Translations under genes and position numbers: made by a program
NCBI GenBank assembly: GCA_900466875.1
Contig: UBNQ01000021.1
Span: 124,001 to 188,000, forward strand
DNA length: 64,000 nt
Source: Hyphomicrobiales bacterium
GTDB lineage: Bacteria; Pseudomonadota; Alphaproteobacteria; Rhizobiales; Rhizobiaceae
Direction: 5' to 3'
Shown: piece by piece, positions 1-8,340 of the stretch
Position numbering within the stretch: position 1 is the first letter of the stretch
Layout of the letters: the number at the start of each line of letters is the position of its first letter
Notes under the pieces: generated by a model
Database searches by the model: none
Told to the model about the DNA's origin: nothing
What the model saw: only the letters and a program-made list of their open reading frames with translations

Positions 1-309
1 GCGGCTCATTGTGTCAGTGCATCGGCCTGCACATGCTGACAATCCGGCTTGTGGTTGTGCCCGGATGGAACGTTGAAATATCCCCACCGAAATGTCGCAG
101 TTTCTGTTATCTTCTTGCGCGTCGGCTCCAAGATTTCTACAAAAATTACCGCCTGCTTCGCGAGCTAAACGTAGCCGCTCGCAGGCCGATGTTTTGCGCA
201 GCCTTATCTGCACGACAATTCCGATCGTACAGCTGGGCGCGCCAGGCGTCATGACCGGTGGACCGGGAGGCCTGCCAATGAATTCCGCCGATGCCCCAAG
301 GAGACAGAC
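1..309. other. Leader region upstream of the binding-protein gene, no gene seen
   Basis: No convincing coding sequence lies here. The short open frames have no family resemblance and no ribosome-binding site. The only clear signal is the Shine-Dalgarno GGAGACAGAC directly before the ATG at 310. The region presumably carries the promoter and 5' leader of the downstream gene, but I could not fix a -35/-10 pair. Confidence 0.5.
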
Positions 310-1413
310 ATGACATTGAAAACAATCACGGCAGCACTGGCTGCCACGCTGGCATTCGCGCCGCTTGCTCATGCCGACATCACTATCGGCCTCATCGCGC
401 CGCTGACCGGCCCGGTCGCAGCCTATGGCGATCAGGTCAAGAACGGCGCCCAGACGGCCGTTGACGACATCAACAAGGCAGGCGGCATTCTCGGCGAAAA
501 GGTCGTGCTGAAACTGGCGGACGACGCCGGTGAACCGAAACAGGGCGTTTCCGCCGCCAACCAGATCGTCGGCGAAGGTATCCATTTCGTCGTCGGACCG
601 GTCACCTCGGGCGTTTCCATTCCCGTGTCCGACGTCCTGTCCGAAAACGGCATCCTGATGGTCACTCCGACGGCAACTGCGCCTGACCTGACCATGCGCG
701 ACCTGACCAACGTCCTGCGCACCTGCGGCCGCGACGACCAGCAGGCCGAAGTCGCCGCGAAATACGTTCTTGAAAAGCTCAAGGATAAGCGCGTCGCCAT
801 CATCAACGACAAGGGTGCCTACGGCAAAGGCCTCGCGGATGCCTTCAAGGCCACGCTGAACGCCGGCGGCGTCACCGAAGTCGTCAACGACGCCATAACT
901 CCCGGCGACAAGGATTTCGGCGCGCTCACGGCTCGCCTCAAGTCGGAAAAGGTCGACGTGATCTATTTCGGCGGCTACCACCCGGAAGGCGGCTTGATGG
1001 CTCGCCAGCTGCGTGATCTCGCGCTCAACGCCCAGATCATCGGTGGCGACGGCCTGTCGAACTCCGAGTACTGGACGATCGGCAGTGAAGCCGCCGCCGG
1101 CACGCTCTTCACCAACGCATCCGACGCGCTGAAGAGCCCGGATTCGAAGGCTGCAGCAGATTCGCTCGCTGCCAAGAACATCCCGGCCGAAGCCTTCACG
1201 CTCAACGCCTATGCTGCAGTGCAGGTCATCAAGGCCGGTATCGAGAAGGCAAAGACTGCCGAAGACGCCGAAGCCGTAACCGCAGCGCTGAAGGACGGCA
1301 CCGCCATCCCGACCGCCATCGGCCAGCTGACCTACGGCGAAACCGGCGACCTCACCTCGCAGAGCTTCTCGCTCTACAAGTGGGAAGGCGGCAAGATCGT
1401 CGCTGCCGAGTAA
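310..1413 (+). CDS. Branched-chain amino acid-type ABC transporter periplasmic binding protein
   Basis: A periplasmic ligand-binding protein of the LivK/BraC type (Peripla_BP_6 fold), the receptor subunit of a HAAT-family ABC importer. Residues 1-22 form a classical signal peptide with cleavage after AHA, so the mature protein begins DITIG. The following [16 protein letters not shown] stretch is the usual first strand and ligand loop of this family. At 367 residues it has the standard length. The start is supported by GGAGACAGAC just upstream. No permease (livH/livM) or ATPase gene lies downstream; the gene ends at a strong terminator. It is therefore either monocistronic, as many rhizobial livK genes are, or the last gene of an operon that starts outside the window. 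The ligand cannot be told from sequence; Leu/Ile/Val or another amino acid is most likely. Confidence 0.9.
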   Translation: MTLKTITAALAATLAFAPLAHADITIGLIAPLTGPVAAYGDQVKNGAQTAVDDINKAGGILGEKVVLKLADDAGEPKQGVSAANQIVGEGIHFVVGPVTSGVSIPVSDVLSENGILMVTPTATAPDLTMRDLTNVLRTCGRDDQQAEVAAKYVLEKLKDKRVAIINDKGAYGKGLADAFKATLNAGGVTEVVNDAITPGDKDFGALTARLKSEKVDVIYFGGYHPEGGLMARQLRDLALNAQIIGGDGLSNSEYWTIGSEAAAGTLFTNASDALKSPDSKAAADSLAAKNIPAEAFTLNAYAAVQVIKAGIEKAKTAEDAEAVTAALKDGTAIPTAIGQLTYGETGDLTSQSFSLYKWEGGKIVAAE

Positions 1414-1436
1414 TCACGCACAAGACATCCATGCAG

Positions 1437-1466
1437 CGGGCGCCTTCGGGCGCCCGTTTTTTATTT
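1437..1466 (+). terminator. Intrinsic terminator after the binding-protein gene
   Basis: A GC-rich hairpin (CGGGCGCC, TTC loop, GGGCGCCCG) is followed directly by a run of T. It lies 24 bases after the stop codon at 1413, a textbook rho-independent terminator for the + strand gene. Confidence 0.92.
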
Positions 1467-1541
1467 GCCGGCAGCTACCCAAAGGCTTCGCCATAAGCAG
1501 GTGGGATGCCGAAGACAACCACGCCGGATCCGTCCTCGATG

Positions 1542-2003
1542 TCACTCAACGGGCACGACCAACCCGCGCTTCAACGTTTTCAACACGACGCTGGTGGTGA
1601 ACTTGCGAATATTCGGATTGAGCTCCATCATCCGGTCCGCCAGCACATCGAAATGCTCCACCGACTGCGCCAGGATCACCAGCGTATAATCCCCTCGTCC
1701 TGACGTGCTCCAGGCCTCCTGCACTTCCGGCGTCTCCGCCACCCATCGCAGGAAAGGCGGCAAAAGCTCCGGCCGGTCGCGTTCCAGTTCCACCTCGACC
1801 AGCATCGACACCGCACCGCCCACCTTCTTCGGATCGACAACCGAAACATCGCGCAGGATCACCTTGTCCTCGCGCAGCTTCTGCAGACGCCTCTGCGCCG
1901 AAGACCGGGACAGTCCTGCCCGCTCTGCCAGCTCGTTCAGCGTAATGGTCGCGTCCTGCTGCATCAGCTTGAGGATGTCGCGATCCGCCTTGGTCAGCGC
2001 CAT
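1542..2003 (-). CDS. Lrp/AsnC family transcriptional regulator
   Basis: A 153-residue Lrp/AsnC regulator: an N-terminal winged helix-turn-helix (TLNELAERAGLSRSSAQRRL, about residues 17-36) followed by the RAM ligand-sensing domain, seen in GRGDYTLVILAQSVEHFDVL. I take the ATG at 2003 (MALTKADRD), where the family normally begins. The frame stays open to 2120, but the extra residues do not resemble the family. A start at 2018 (MGNSP) is also possible. It is divergent from a threonine-dehydratase-like gene 98 bases away, the usual arrangement for a local Lrp activator controlling an amino-acid catabolic gene, so that gene is its most likely target. Confidence 0.9.
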   Translation of the reverse strand: MALTKADRDILKLMQQDATITLNELAERAGLSRSSAQRRLQKLREDKVILRDVSVVDPKKVGGAVSMLVEVELERDRPELLPPFLRWVAETPEVQEAWSTSGRGDYTLVILAQSVEHFDVLADRMMELNPNIRKFTTSVVLKTLKRGLVVPVE

Positions 2004-2036
2004 GGGTGAATTTCCCATCTGAATTGGATAATCGGG

Positions 2037-2062
2037 AGATATTTCCGCATCGTCCGATATCT
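2037..2062. promoter_or_regulatory. Candidate Lrp operator in the divergent intergenic region
   Basis: The 98-base gap between the Lrp gene and the dehydratase gene holds an inverted repeat AGATAT-N14-ATATCT (half-sites 2037-2042 and 2057-2062). Position and symmetry suit an operator controlling both divergent genes. This is inference from location only. Confidence 0.35.
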
Positions 2063-2101
2063 TCAGGAATAACTCCAGCTTTTCCTTGTCATCCTGTTGA
2101 A

Positions 2102-3061
2102 ATGACTCAGGCGCCGACACATCCCTCAGCCGACGGCATTCTTGCCGCCTCCCGCGCCATCGATCCGGTTTTCACCGGTACCCCGCTGATCGAACAGCAG
2201 ACTGCCAATACCGAACTCGGCCTGCGGCTTTTCGCCAAGGTTGAGACGCTCAACCCGATCCGCTCCTTCAAGGGCCGCGGCACCGATTGGTGGATGCGAA
2301 ACGATCCGCCGGGCGACCACCCGGTCGTTTCCGCCTCGGCCGGCAATTTCGGCCAGAGCCTTGCCTATGCCGGCCGCGCCCGCGGGCGGAAAGTGGTCAT
2401 ATTCTCCGCTACCACCGCCAATCCCGGCAAGGTGGAAGCCATGCGCCGCCTCGGCGCGGATGTGCGGCTGGAGGGTGACGATTTCGACGACGCCAAGGCA
2501 GCCGCCCGCGCCTATGCCGACGTGAACGACTGCCCCTTCGTCGAAGACGGTGCACTGCGCACCATTGCCGAAGGCGCCGGCACGATCGCCCTCGAAATCA
2601 CCGAGCGTCTATCCGCAGACGGCATATCGCTCGACGCCATCATCGTGCCGCTCGGCAACGGTGCGCTGCTCACCGGCATCGGCACCTGGATCAGGGCGAA
2701 AGCGCCGGACTGCAGGATCATCGGCATCGTGGCCGCCAATGCGCCGGCAATGAAACAATCGTGGGAAACCGGCACACTCTTTTCGACCGATACAGCCGAG
2801 ACCGCCGCCGATGGCATCGCCGTACGCGAATGCGTACCCTATGCACTCGATTGCATGAAGACCACTGTCGACGAAGTCTGGGCGGTAAGCGAGGGAGCGA
2901 TCCGACAGGCGCGGGAGTTCTGCCTCAGCCATTACGGGCTTGTCGTCGAAGAAGCAGGCGTTGCCGGTCTCGCCGGCCTCATCGAAAACGGCAGCGGCCT
3001 CAAGGGAAAAACCGTCGCCACGATCCTTTGCGGCGGCAATGTCAGGGCAAATCCGGGATAA
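2102..3061 (+). CDS. Threonine dehydratase-like PLP enzyme (fold type II)
   Basis: A pyridoxal-phosphate enzyme of the serine/threonine dehydratase family (tryptophan synthase beta fold). The cofactor lysine is K57 in RSFKGRG. The substrate loop is SAGNFGQ near residue 80, the phosphate-binding glycine loop is PLGNGALLTGIG, and the terminal LCGGNV is the usual end of the fold. At 319 residues without a C-terminal ACT domain it resembles catabolic TdcB-type deaminases rather than biosynthetic IlvA. I start it at the ATG at 2102; the frame is open upstream to 2006, but that would overlap the divergent regulator and adds unrelated residues. Neighbour context (divergent Lrp) favours amino-acid degradation. 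Exact substrate (Thr, Ser, 3-hydroxy-aspartate, diaminopropionate) is not determined. Confidence 0.85.
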   Translation: MTQAPTHPSADGILAASRAIDPVFTGTPLIEQQTANTELGLRLFAKVETLNPIRSFKGRGTDWWMRNDPPGDHPVVSASAGNFGQSLAYAGRARGRKVVIFSATTANPGKVEAMRRLGADVRLEGDDFDDAKAAARAYADVNDCPFVEDGALRTIAEGAGTIALEITERLSADGISLDAIIVPLGNGALLTGIGTWIRAKAPDCRIIGIVAANAPAMKQSWETGTLFSTDTAETAADGIAVRECVPYALDCMKTTVDEVWAVSEGAIRQAREFCLSHYGLVVEEAGVAGLAGLIENGSGLKGKTVATILCGGNVRANPG

Positions 3062-3143
3062 AAGCCGGTATTCCCGTTCGCCCCTCCCCGTTTTCACATT
3101 GACGGGCTAAGTAGGGGGAATCGAAAAATGCCAGGAGCACCCC

Positions 3144-4838
3144 ATGACCACTCGCCTCGAAACCCTCATCGATCAGGGCACCGGCCGCGAGCCCGCGGAT
3201 ATCGTGCTGAAAGGCGGCAAATTCTTCGATCTCGTCACCGGCGAACTGATCGCCTCCGACATCGCCATTTGTGGCGACCGTATTGTCGGAACCTACGGAG
3301 ACTATACCGGCAAGACCGAGATCGACATTTCCGGAAAGATCGTTGTCCCCGGCTTCATCGACACCCATCTCCACATCGAATCCTCTCTCGTCACGCCGCA
3401 TGAATTCGACCGCTGCGTCCTGCCCTATGGCGTGACAACGGTCATCTGCGATCCGCACGAGATCGCCAATGTCATCGGCACCGAGGGCATCCAGTATTTC
3501 CTCGACTCGTCGCTTGAGACGATCATGGATATCCGCGTCCAGCTCTCCTCCTGTGTCCCCGCCACGCATCTGGAGACAGCCGGCGCCGATCTGCCGATCG
3601 AAAAGCTCCTGCCCTTCCGCGATCACCCGCAGGTCATCGGCCTTGCCGAGTTCATGAATTTCCCTGGCGTCATTCACAAGGACCCTATCTGCCTCGCCAA
3701 ACTCGATGCCTTCTACGGCGACCATATCGACGGCCACGCGCCACTGCTGCGCGGAAATGACCTGAACGGCTATCTCGCCGCCGGCATCCGCACCGAGCAC
3801 GAGTCGACGACCGCCGAAGAAGCACTCGAAAAGATCCGCAAGGGCATGCATGTCCTCGTCCGCGAAGGCTCGGTCTCGAAGGATCTCGAAGCGCTGATGC
3901 CGATCATCACCGAGCGTCTGTCGCCCTACCTGGCGCTCTGCACCGACGACCGCAATCCGCTCGACATCGCCGAACAGGGCCATCTCGACTACATGATCCG
4001 CACCGCGATCAAGGCCGGCGTAGAACCGCTCGCCATCTACCGCGCCGCCTCGATTTCCGCTGCAAAAGCGTTCGGCCTGCGCGACCGCGGCCTCGTCGCA
4101 CCCGGCTGGCGCGCCGATCTGGTGGTCATCGACAGCCTCGAAAACTGCAAGGCCGAAATGGTCTTCTCAGCAGGTCGAAAAGTCACCGACGACCTCTTCG
4201 CCACCCGCAAGCCCGTCGCCCCCGTCGGCCTCGACAGCGTCAAGGCACGTCCGGTCCAGGCCATGCAGTTCGGTGTTCCCTATTCCGAAGCCGAAACGCC
4301 GGTCATCGGCGTCATGCCGGGAAAAATCATCACCGAACACCGCCGTTACCGCCTGCCCGCCGCCGGCAACCAGGCCGGTGTCGATCTCGACCGCGACATC
4401 ATCAAGGTCGCCGTCATCGAGCGACACGGCAAGAACGGCAACCACGCCAACGGCTTCGTCCAAGGGTTCGGGCTGAAGAAGGGCGCCATCGCCTCCACCG
4501 TCGGCCATGACAGCCACAATATCTGCGTCGTCGGCATCAGTGAGGAAGACATGGCACTCGCCGCCAATCGCTTGAGCGAAATCAAGGGCGGCTTCGTCGT
4601 GGTGGAAGACGGCAAGGTCACCGGCGAGATCGCACTGCCCATCGCCGGCCTGATGAGCCTCGAACCTTATGAATGGGTGCGCGACACGCTGCATGACTTG
4701 AGAAAACACGCCTATGCCCTTGGAACGACTCTCGAAGAACCCTTCCTGCAGGTCGCGTTTTTGCCATTGCCGGTGATCCCGCATCTGAAGATTTCGGATA
4801 AGGGGATGGTGGATGTGGACAAATTCCAGCTGATTTGA
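3144..4838 (+). CDS. ade: Adenine deaminase
   Basis: Adenine deaminase of the amidohydrolase (Ade) family, converting adenine to hypoxanthine plus ammonia. The metal-binding HxH is H75/H77 in [11 protein letters not shown], followed by the conserved [15 protein letters not shown] segment, a central TEHEST histidine, LCTDDRNP, and the C-terminal Ade domain ([23 protein letters not shown]). At 564 residues it is full length. The ATG at 3144 is preceded by AGGAG at a suitable distance. It stands 82 bases after the dehydratase gene. Its product feeds the xanthine dehydrogenase encoded at 49-56 kb, so it belongs functionally to the purine salvage and catabolic set although it lies 45 kb away. Confidence 0.95.
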   Translation: MTTRLETLIDQGTGREPADIVLKGGKFFDLVTGELIASDIAICGDRIVGTYGDYTGKTEIDISGKIVVPGFIDTHLHIESSLVTPHEFDRCVLPYGVTTVICDPHEIANVIGTEGIQYFLDSSLETIMDIRVQLSSCVPATHLETAGADLPIEKLLPFRDHPQVIGLAEFMNFPGVIHKDPICLAKLDAFYGDHIDGHAPLLRGNDLNGYLAAGIRTEHESTTAEEALEKIRKGMHVLVREGSVSKDLEALMPIITERLSPYLALCTDDRNPLDIAEQGHLDYMIRTAIKAGVEPLAIYRAASISAAKAFGLRDRGLVAPGWRADLVVIDSLENCKAEMVFSAGRKVTDDLFATRKPVAPVGLDSVKARPVQAMQFGVPYSEAETPVIGVMPGKIITEHRRYRLPAAGNQAGVDLDRDIIKVAVIERHGKNGNHANGFVQGFGLKKGAIASTVGHDSHNICVVGISEEDMALAANRLSEIKGGFVVVEDGKVTGEIALPIAGLMSLEPYEWVRDTLHDLRKHAYALGTTLEEPFLQVAFLPLPVIPHLKISDKGMVDVDKFQLI

Positions 4839-4865
4839 CGGCAAGACTGCAAGGCTACGCGAGAG

Positions 4866-5004
4866 GCCCCTCATCCGCCTGCCGGCACCTTCTCCCCGCG
4901 AGCGGGGAGAAGGACACGAGCAAGCACCCTCTCCTTCCATCTCCAACCTCAAGCAGGGCACGTCCCCTCTCCCCGTTTACGGGGAGAGGGTTAGGGTGAG
5001 GGGC
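4866..5004. repeat. RIME-like rhizobial intergenic repeat, copy 1
   Basis: A 139-base element bounded by GCCCCTCATCC and its near inverse (GGTGAGGGGC). It contains two long hairpins: one around 4889-4913 (CCTTCTCCCCG / CGGGGAGAAGG) and one around 4968-4990 (CCCTCTCCCCG / CGGGGAGAGGG). The same mosaic occurs at 40409-40552 and 50691-50823 in the opposite orientation. Organisation (about 130 bp, two palindromes, intergenic) matches the RIME class described from rhizobia. Here it separates the converging ade and hydrolase genes and could act as a bidirectional terminator. Confidence 0.85.
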
Positions 5005-5026
5005 AGTCACAAACGCCAAGGCCGAA

Positions 5027-5869
5027 TCACGCCCTGAAAAACGCCAGCAGATCCGCATTGATGATATCCGCATGCGTCGTCGCCATGCCATGCGGAAGCC
5101 CGTCATAAACCTTCAGCACCCCGTTCTTCAGAAGCTTTGAAGAAAGCGGTGCCGAATCCTCGAACGGCACGATCTGGTCGTCCGTTCCGTGCATCACCAG
5201 CACCGGCACGTCGATCGCCTTCAGGTCCTCGGTAAAATCCGTCTCCGAAAACGCCATGATGCAGTCGTAATGGGCTTTCGTTCCGCCCATCATTCCCTGC
5301 CGCCACCAGTTACGGATCACGCCTTCGGAAACCTCTGCTCCCGGCCGGTTATAACCATAAAAAGGCCCGGTCGGGATATCGAGGAAGAACTGCGCGCGGT
5401 TCGCCGCCTGCGCCTTGCGGAACCCGTCGAACACTTCGAGCGGCAACCCGCCCGGGTTTTTGTCGCTCTTCACCATCACCGGCGGCACCGCCCCGATCAG
5501 CACCGCCTTGGCAACCCGCCCCTGCGGTTGGCCGAATTTTGCCACATACCGCGTCACCTCCCCGCCCCCGGTGGAATGACCGATATGGATGGCATTTTTC
5601 AGGTCGAGATGCGCCGCCAGCTCCGCCATATCGGCGGCATAGGTATCCATCTCATTGCCGGTCTCGGTCTGGCTGGAACGCCCATGCCCGCGCCGGTCAT
5701 GGGCGATGACGCGATACCCTTCGTGGAGAAAGAACAGCATCTGCGCATCCCAGTCGTCGGCCGAAAGCGGCCAGCCATGATGAAAAACGATCGACTGGGC
5801 ATCCTTCGACCCCCAGTCCTTGTAAAAGATCTGCGTGCCGTCCTTGGTGGTGATGAAACCGCTGCTCAT
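5027..5869 (-). CDS. Alpha/beta hydrolase of the non-heme chloroperoxidase type
   Basis: A 280-residue alpha/beta hydrolase resembling cofactor-free haloperoxidases/esterases. The catalytic triad is visible: nucleophile S99 in GHSTGG, acid D230 in [10 protein letters not shown], and histidine H260 in GLPHGM. The oxyanion segment [14 protein letters not shown] and the [11 protein letters not shown] motif are typical of this subfamily. No signal peptide is seen, so it is probably cytoplasmic. I use the ATG at 5869, which has GAGGGAAAATC upstream; the frame is open to 5941 but without a ribosome-binding site there. It is divergent from the ArsR operon about 210 bases away. The natural substrate is unknown; esterase or lactonase activity is more likely than physiological halogenation. 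Confidence 0.88.
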   Translation of the reverse strand: MSSGFITTKDGTQIFYKDWGSKDAQSIVFHHGWPLSADDWDAQMLFFLHEGYRVIAHDRRGHGRSSQTETGNEMDTYAADMAELAAHLDLKNAIHIGHSTGGGEVTRYVAKFGQPQGRVAKAVLIGAVPPVMVKSDKNPGGLPLEVFDGFRKAQAANRAQFFLDIPTGPFYGYNRPGAEVSEGVIRNWWRQGMMGGTKAHYDCIMAFSETDFTEDLKAIDVPVLVMHGTDDQIVPFEDSAPLSSKLLKNGVLKVYDGLPHGMATTHADIINADLLAFFRA

Positions 5870-6032
5870 GATTTTCCCTCGAGTTGATCTGGCAAAATGC
5901 ATGCGAAGTCTTGTGGCGCGCACGTGGCAATCCCAGCTCACCAGCGCGGCGCCACGATAGGACGGCCTGTCGCGTTTGGGAACTTGGACAAAGGGCTGAA
6001 TGCGCCTGCATCCTCACTCGCCATAAACATTA

Positions 6033-6087
6033 AACCGATCGGTTGACAATCACTCTCGCGAAGTGCACATTCAACCACATGGTTGAA
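6033..6087 (+). promoter_or_regulatory. Autoregulatory promoter with paired AACC-N4-GGTT operators
   Basis: Two palindromes share the pattern AACC-N4-GGTT: 6033-6044 (AACCGATCGGTT) and 6073-6084 (AACCACATGGTT). The second extends to an 18-base perfect palindrome, TTCAACCA-CA-TGGTTGAA, at 6070-6087. Their centres are exactly 40 bases apart, about four helical turns. The first overlaps a -35-like TTGACA at 6043-6048; a weak -10 (CACATT, 6066-6071) follows after 17 bases. The second covers the expected transcription start and the ATG at 6079. This is the layout expected for repression by the ArsR protein encoded here. Confidence 0.6.
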
Positions 6088-6471
6088 TTACGCACACATC
6101 AGATCGACACCGTTTTCCATGCACTCAGTGACGCCACCCGTCGTCAGATGCTGCGGGAACTGGCAAACGGCGAGCGAACGGTCGGGCAGTTGGCAGAACC
6201 CTATGCCATGTCACTGGCCGCCGCCTCCAAGCATATCAAGGTGCTGGAAAATGCCGGTCTCGTCCGTCGTGAGATTCAGGGGCGCACCCATCTCTGCCGC
6301 CTCGATCCCGGCCCACTTGCGACTGCGCATGAATGGATCGCCTTCTACGAACGCTTCTGGACCGGCCGTCTGGACGCCCTCGAACGCCTTCTGAAAGAAG
6401 ACGATGCCCGCAAGGCCGGCACGAAAAACGGCGAGAAAACTGCGGACACGCGGACGGAAGACAAAGCTTGA
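6079..6471 (+). CDS. ArsR family transcriptional regulator (SRPBCC-linked type)
   Basis: A 130-residue winged-helix repressor of the ArsR superfamily. The hallmark segments are FHALSDATRRQMLRELANG and the recognition region VGQLAEPYAMSLAAASKHIK (about residues 33-52), followed by LENAGLVRREIQGRTHLCRL. It lacks the CxC metal-binding motif of arsenic or cadmium sensors and belongs to the group paired with an AHSA1/SRPBCC gene, as here 21 bases downstream. The ATG at 6079 fits the family; the frame also opens with TTG at 6043, but that TTG is part of the probable -35 box. No Shine-Dalgarno precedes 6079, so the mRNA may be leaderless. The inducer is unknown. Confidence 0.9.
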   Translation: MVELRTHQIDTVFHALSDATRRQMLRELANGERTVGQLAEPYAMSLAAASKHIKVLENAGLVRREIQGRTHLCRLDPGPLATAHEWIAFYERFWTGRLDALERLLKEDDARKAGTKNGEKTADTRTEDKA

Positions 6472-6492
6472 ATCAAAACTGGGAGAAGACCG

Positions 6493-7026
6493 ATGAACGA
6501 CATGATATCGTTGAATAAATACGGTGCGGTGACAGCGCCGTTCGAGATCACCATCCAGCGCAAACTGCCCGGCCCCATCGAGCGCATCTGGGACTATCTG
6601 ACCGACAGCGACCTGCGCCGCCAGTGGCTTGCGTCCGGCGTCATGCAGGAAACGCCGGGAGACACATTCGAACTCGTCTGGCGTAACGACGAACTGACGG
6701 GTCAACCGGAGGAACGCCCGGAAGGTTTTCCGCAGGAGCAGCGGATGACAAGCGAGATCGTCGCATTCGAGGCACCGCACCGTCTGGTCTTCACCTGGCC
6801 GCCGAGTGGAGAGGTGTCGATCGAACTGAAACCCATCGGCTCGGACGTGCTGCTGACCCTTGTCCATAGCCACATTTCCGACCGCCGTAACATGACCATG
6901 GTCGGCGCTGGCTGGCATATGCATCTCGATATCCTTGCCGCCAAGGCAGCCGGCCACAAGCCGGAACCCTTCTGGCAGGGCTGGTTGCGACTGAGGGAGG
7001 AATACGAACGGCTGATCCCCGAATAA
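6493..7026 (+). CDS. SRPBCC (AHSA1-like) domain protein, partner of the ArsR regulator
   Basis: A 177-residue protein with a START/Bet v 1-like fold of the AHSA1 type. It begins with the usual IQRKLPGPIERIWDYLTDSDLRRQWLASG segment, continues with FELVWRNDEL and HRLVFTWP, and ends with the helix containing GAGWHMHLDILAAKAAG. These proteins bind hydrophobic ligands in a cavity; a specific role is known for few. It follows the ArsR gene by 21 bases with GGGAGAAG in front of the ATG, and the pair is closed by a strong terminator, so the two form a complete operon. It is cytoplasmic, with no signal peptide. Confidence 0.88.
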   Translation: MNDMISLNKYGAVTAPFEITIQRKLPGPIERIWDYLTDSDLRRQWLASGVMQETPGDTFELVWRNDELTGQPEERPEGFPQEQRMTSEIVAFEAPHRLVFTWPPSGEVSIELKPIGSDVLLTLVHSHISDRRNMTMVGAGWHMHLDILAAKAAGHKPEPFWQGWLRLREEYERLIPE

Positions 7027-7046
7027 CCACGTAAATCCAGAACAAT

Positions 7047-7078
7047 AAGCCCCGAAGCCCTGCTTCGGGGCTTTTCTT
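7047..7078 (+). terminator. Intrinsic terminator of the ArsR-SRPBCC operon
   Basis: An 11-bp perfect stem AAGCCCCGAAG / CTTCGGGGCTT with a five-base loop is followed by TTCTTTA. It starts 21 bases after the stop codon of the SRPBCC gene. Confidence 0.92.
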
Positions 7079-7175
7079 TACCCCAAAAAGCACTGGGGTC
7101 TTGAAGATGTCATCTGCGTCAGGCAATAGGCCCCCTTACATTTTAGAACAACAGTAAGAAGGCCGACCGACAGAA

Positions 7176-8273
7176 ATGCTGCAGACACCCTACTATCTCA
7201 TCGACAAATCGAAGCTGCTCCAGAACATGGAAAAGATCGCTATTGTCCGCGAGAAGTCGGGCGCCAAGGCATTGCTGGCGCTGAAATGCTTCGCCACCTG
7301 GTCCGTCTTCGATTTCATGCGCGACTACATGGACGGCACGACCTCCTCGTCGCTCAATGAAGTCCGCCTCGGCCACGAGCGTTTCGGCAAGGAAACCCAC
7401 GCCTATTCCGTCGCTTATGCCGATTACGAAATCGACGAGGTCGTGTCGCACGCCGACAAGATCATCTTCAACTCGATCGGCCAGTTGCAGCGGTTCGAAG
7501 GCCAGTCCTCGGGCATCACCCGCGGCCTGCGCCTCAACCCCGGCGTCTCCTCGTCGAGCTTCGATCTCGCCGACCCGGCCCGCCCCTTCTCGCGCCTAGG
7601 CGAATGGGATCTGAAGCAGGTCGAGCCGGTCATGGACATGATCACCGGCTTCATGATCCATAACAATTGCGAAAACAGGGATTTTGCCCTGTTCGACCGC
7701 ATGCTCGGCGATATCGAAGAGAAATTTGCGCCACTGCTGAAAAAGGCCGAATGGGTCTCGCTCGGCGGCGGCATCCATTTCACCGGCGATGATTACCCGG
7801 TCGACCAGTTTGCCGAACGCCTCAAGCGTTTCTCCGGCGAATATGGCGTGCAGGTCTATCTGGAGCCGGGAGAGGCCTCGATCACCAGATCGACGACGCT
7901 GGAAACCACCGTCCTCGACACCCTTTACAACGGCAAGAACCTTGTCGTGGTGGATAGTTCCATCGAAGCGCACATGTTGGATCTCCTGATCTATCGTGAG
8001 AATGCCAAGGTTCACCCCAACCAGGGACCCCATCGTGCGATGGTCTGCGGCAAGTCATGCCTTGCCGGGGATATCTTCGGGGAATTCGATTTCCCGCAGG
8101 AAGTAAAGGTCGGCGACCGCATCTCGTTCCAGGATGCTGCCGGCTACACGATGGTCAAGAAAAACTGGTTTAACGGCGTGAAAATGCCGGCAATCGCCAT
8201 CCGGGAACTGGATGGCAGCCTCAGGACGGTCCGTGAGTTTGACTACACGGACTACGAACAGAGCCTTTCCTGA
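7176..8273 (+). CDS. nspC: Carboxynorspermidine/carboxyspermidine decarboxylase
   Basis: A PLP-dependent decarboxylase of the alanine-racemase fold (NspC/CASDC). It removes the carboxyl group from carboxyspermidine (or carboxynorspermidine) to give spermidine. The PLP lysine is K37 in LLALKCFATWSVF, and other family marks are TSSSLNEVRLG, RLNPGVS, SLGGGIHFTGDDYP, YLEPGEA and the active-site cysteine region CGKSCLAGD. At 365 residues it is full length. The carboxyspermidine dehydrogenase gene follows after 67 bases, and together they form the alternative, S-adenosylmethionine-independent spermidine pathway known from Agrobacterium and other alphaproteobacteria. No strong Shine-Dalgarno is seen; a GAAGG lies rather far upstream. 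Confidence 0.95.
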   Translation: MLQTPYYLIDKSKLLQNMEKIAIVREKSGAKALLALKCFATWSVFDFMRDYMDGTTSSSLNEVRLGHERFGKETHAYSVAYADYEIDEVVSHADKIIFNSIGQLQRFEGQSSGITRGLRLNPGVSSSSFDLADPARPFSRLGEWDLKQVEPVMDMITGFMIHNNCENRDFALFDRMLGDIEEKFAPLLKKAEWVSLGGGIHFTGDDYPVDQFAERLKRFSGEYGVQVYLEPGEASITRSTTLETTVLDTLYNGKNLVVVDSSIEAHMLDLLIYRENAKVHPNQGPHRAMVCGKSCLAGDIFGEFDFPQEVKVGDRISFQDAAGYTMVKKNWFNGVKMPAIAIRELDGSLRTVREFDYTDYEQSLS

Positions 8274-8340
8274 TCAGACAGGGCCAAAGGCCCACAGGAA
8301 AGACTTCTCTGACGATTGGACGCAAGGAGTGGTCCCCAGA

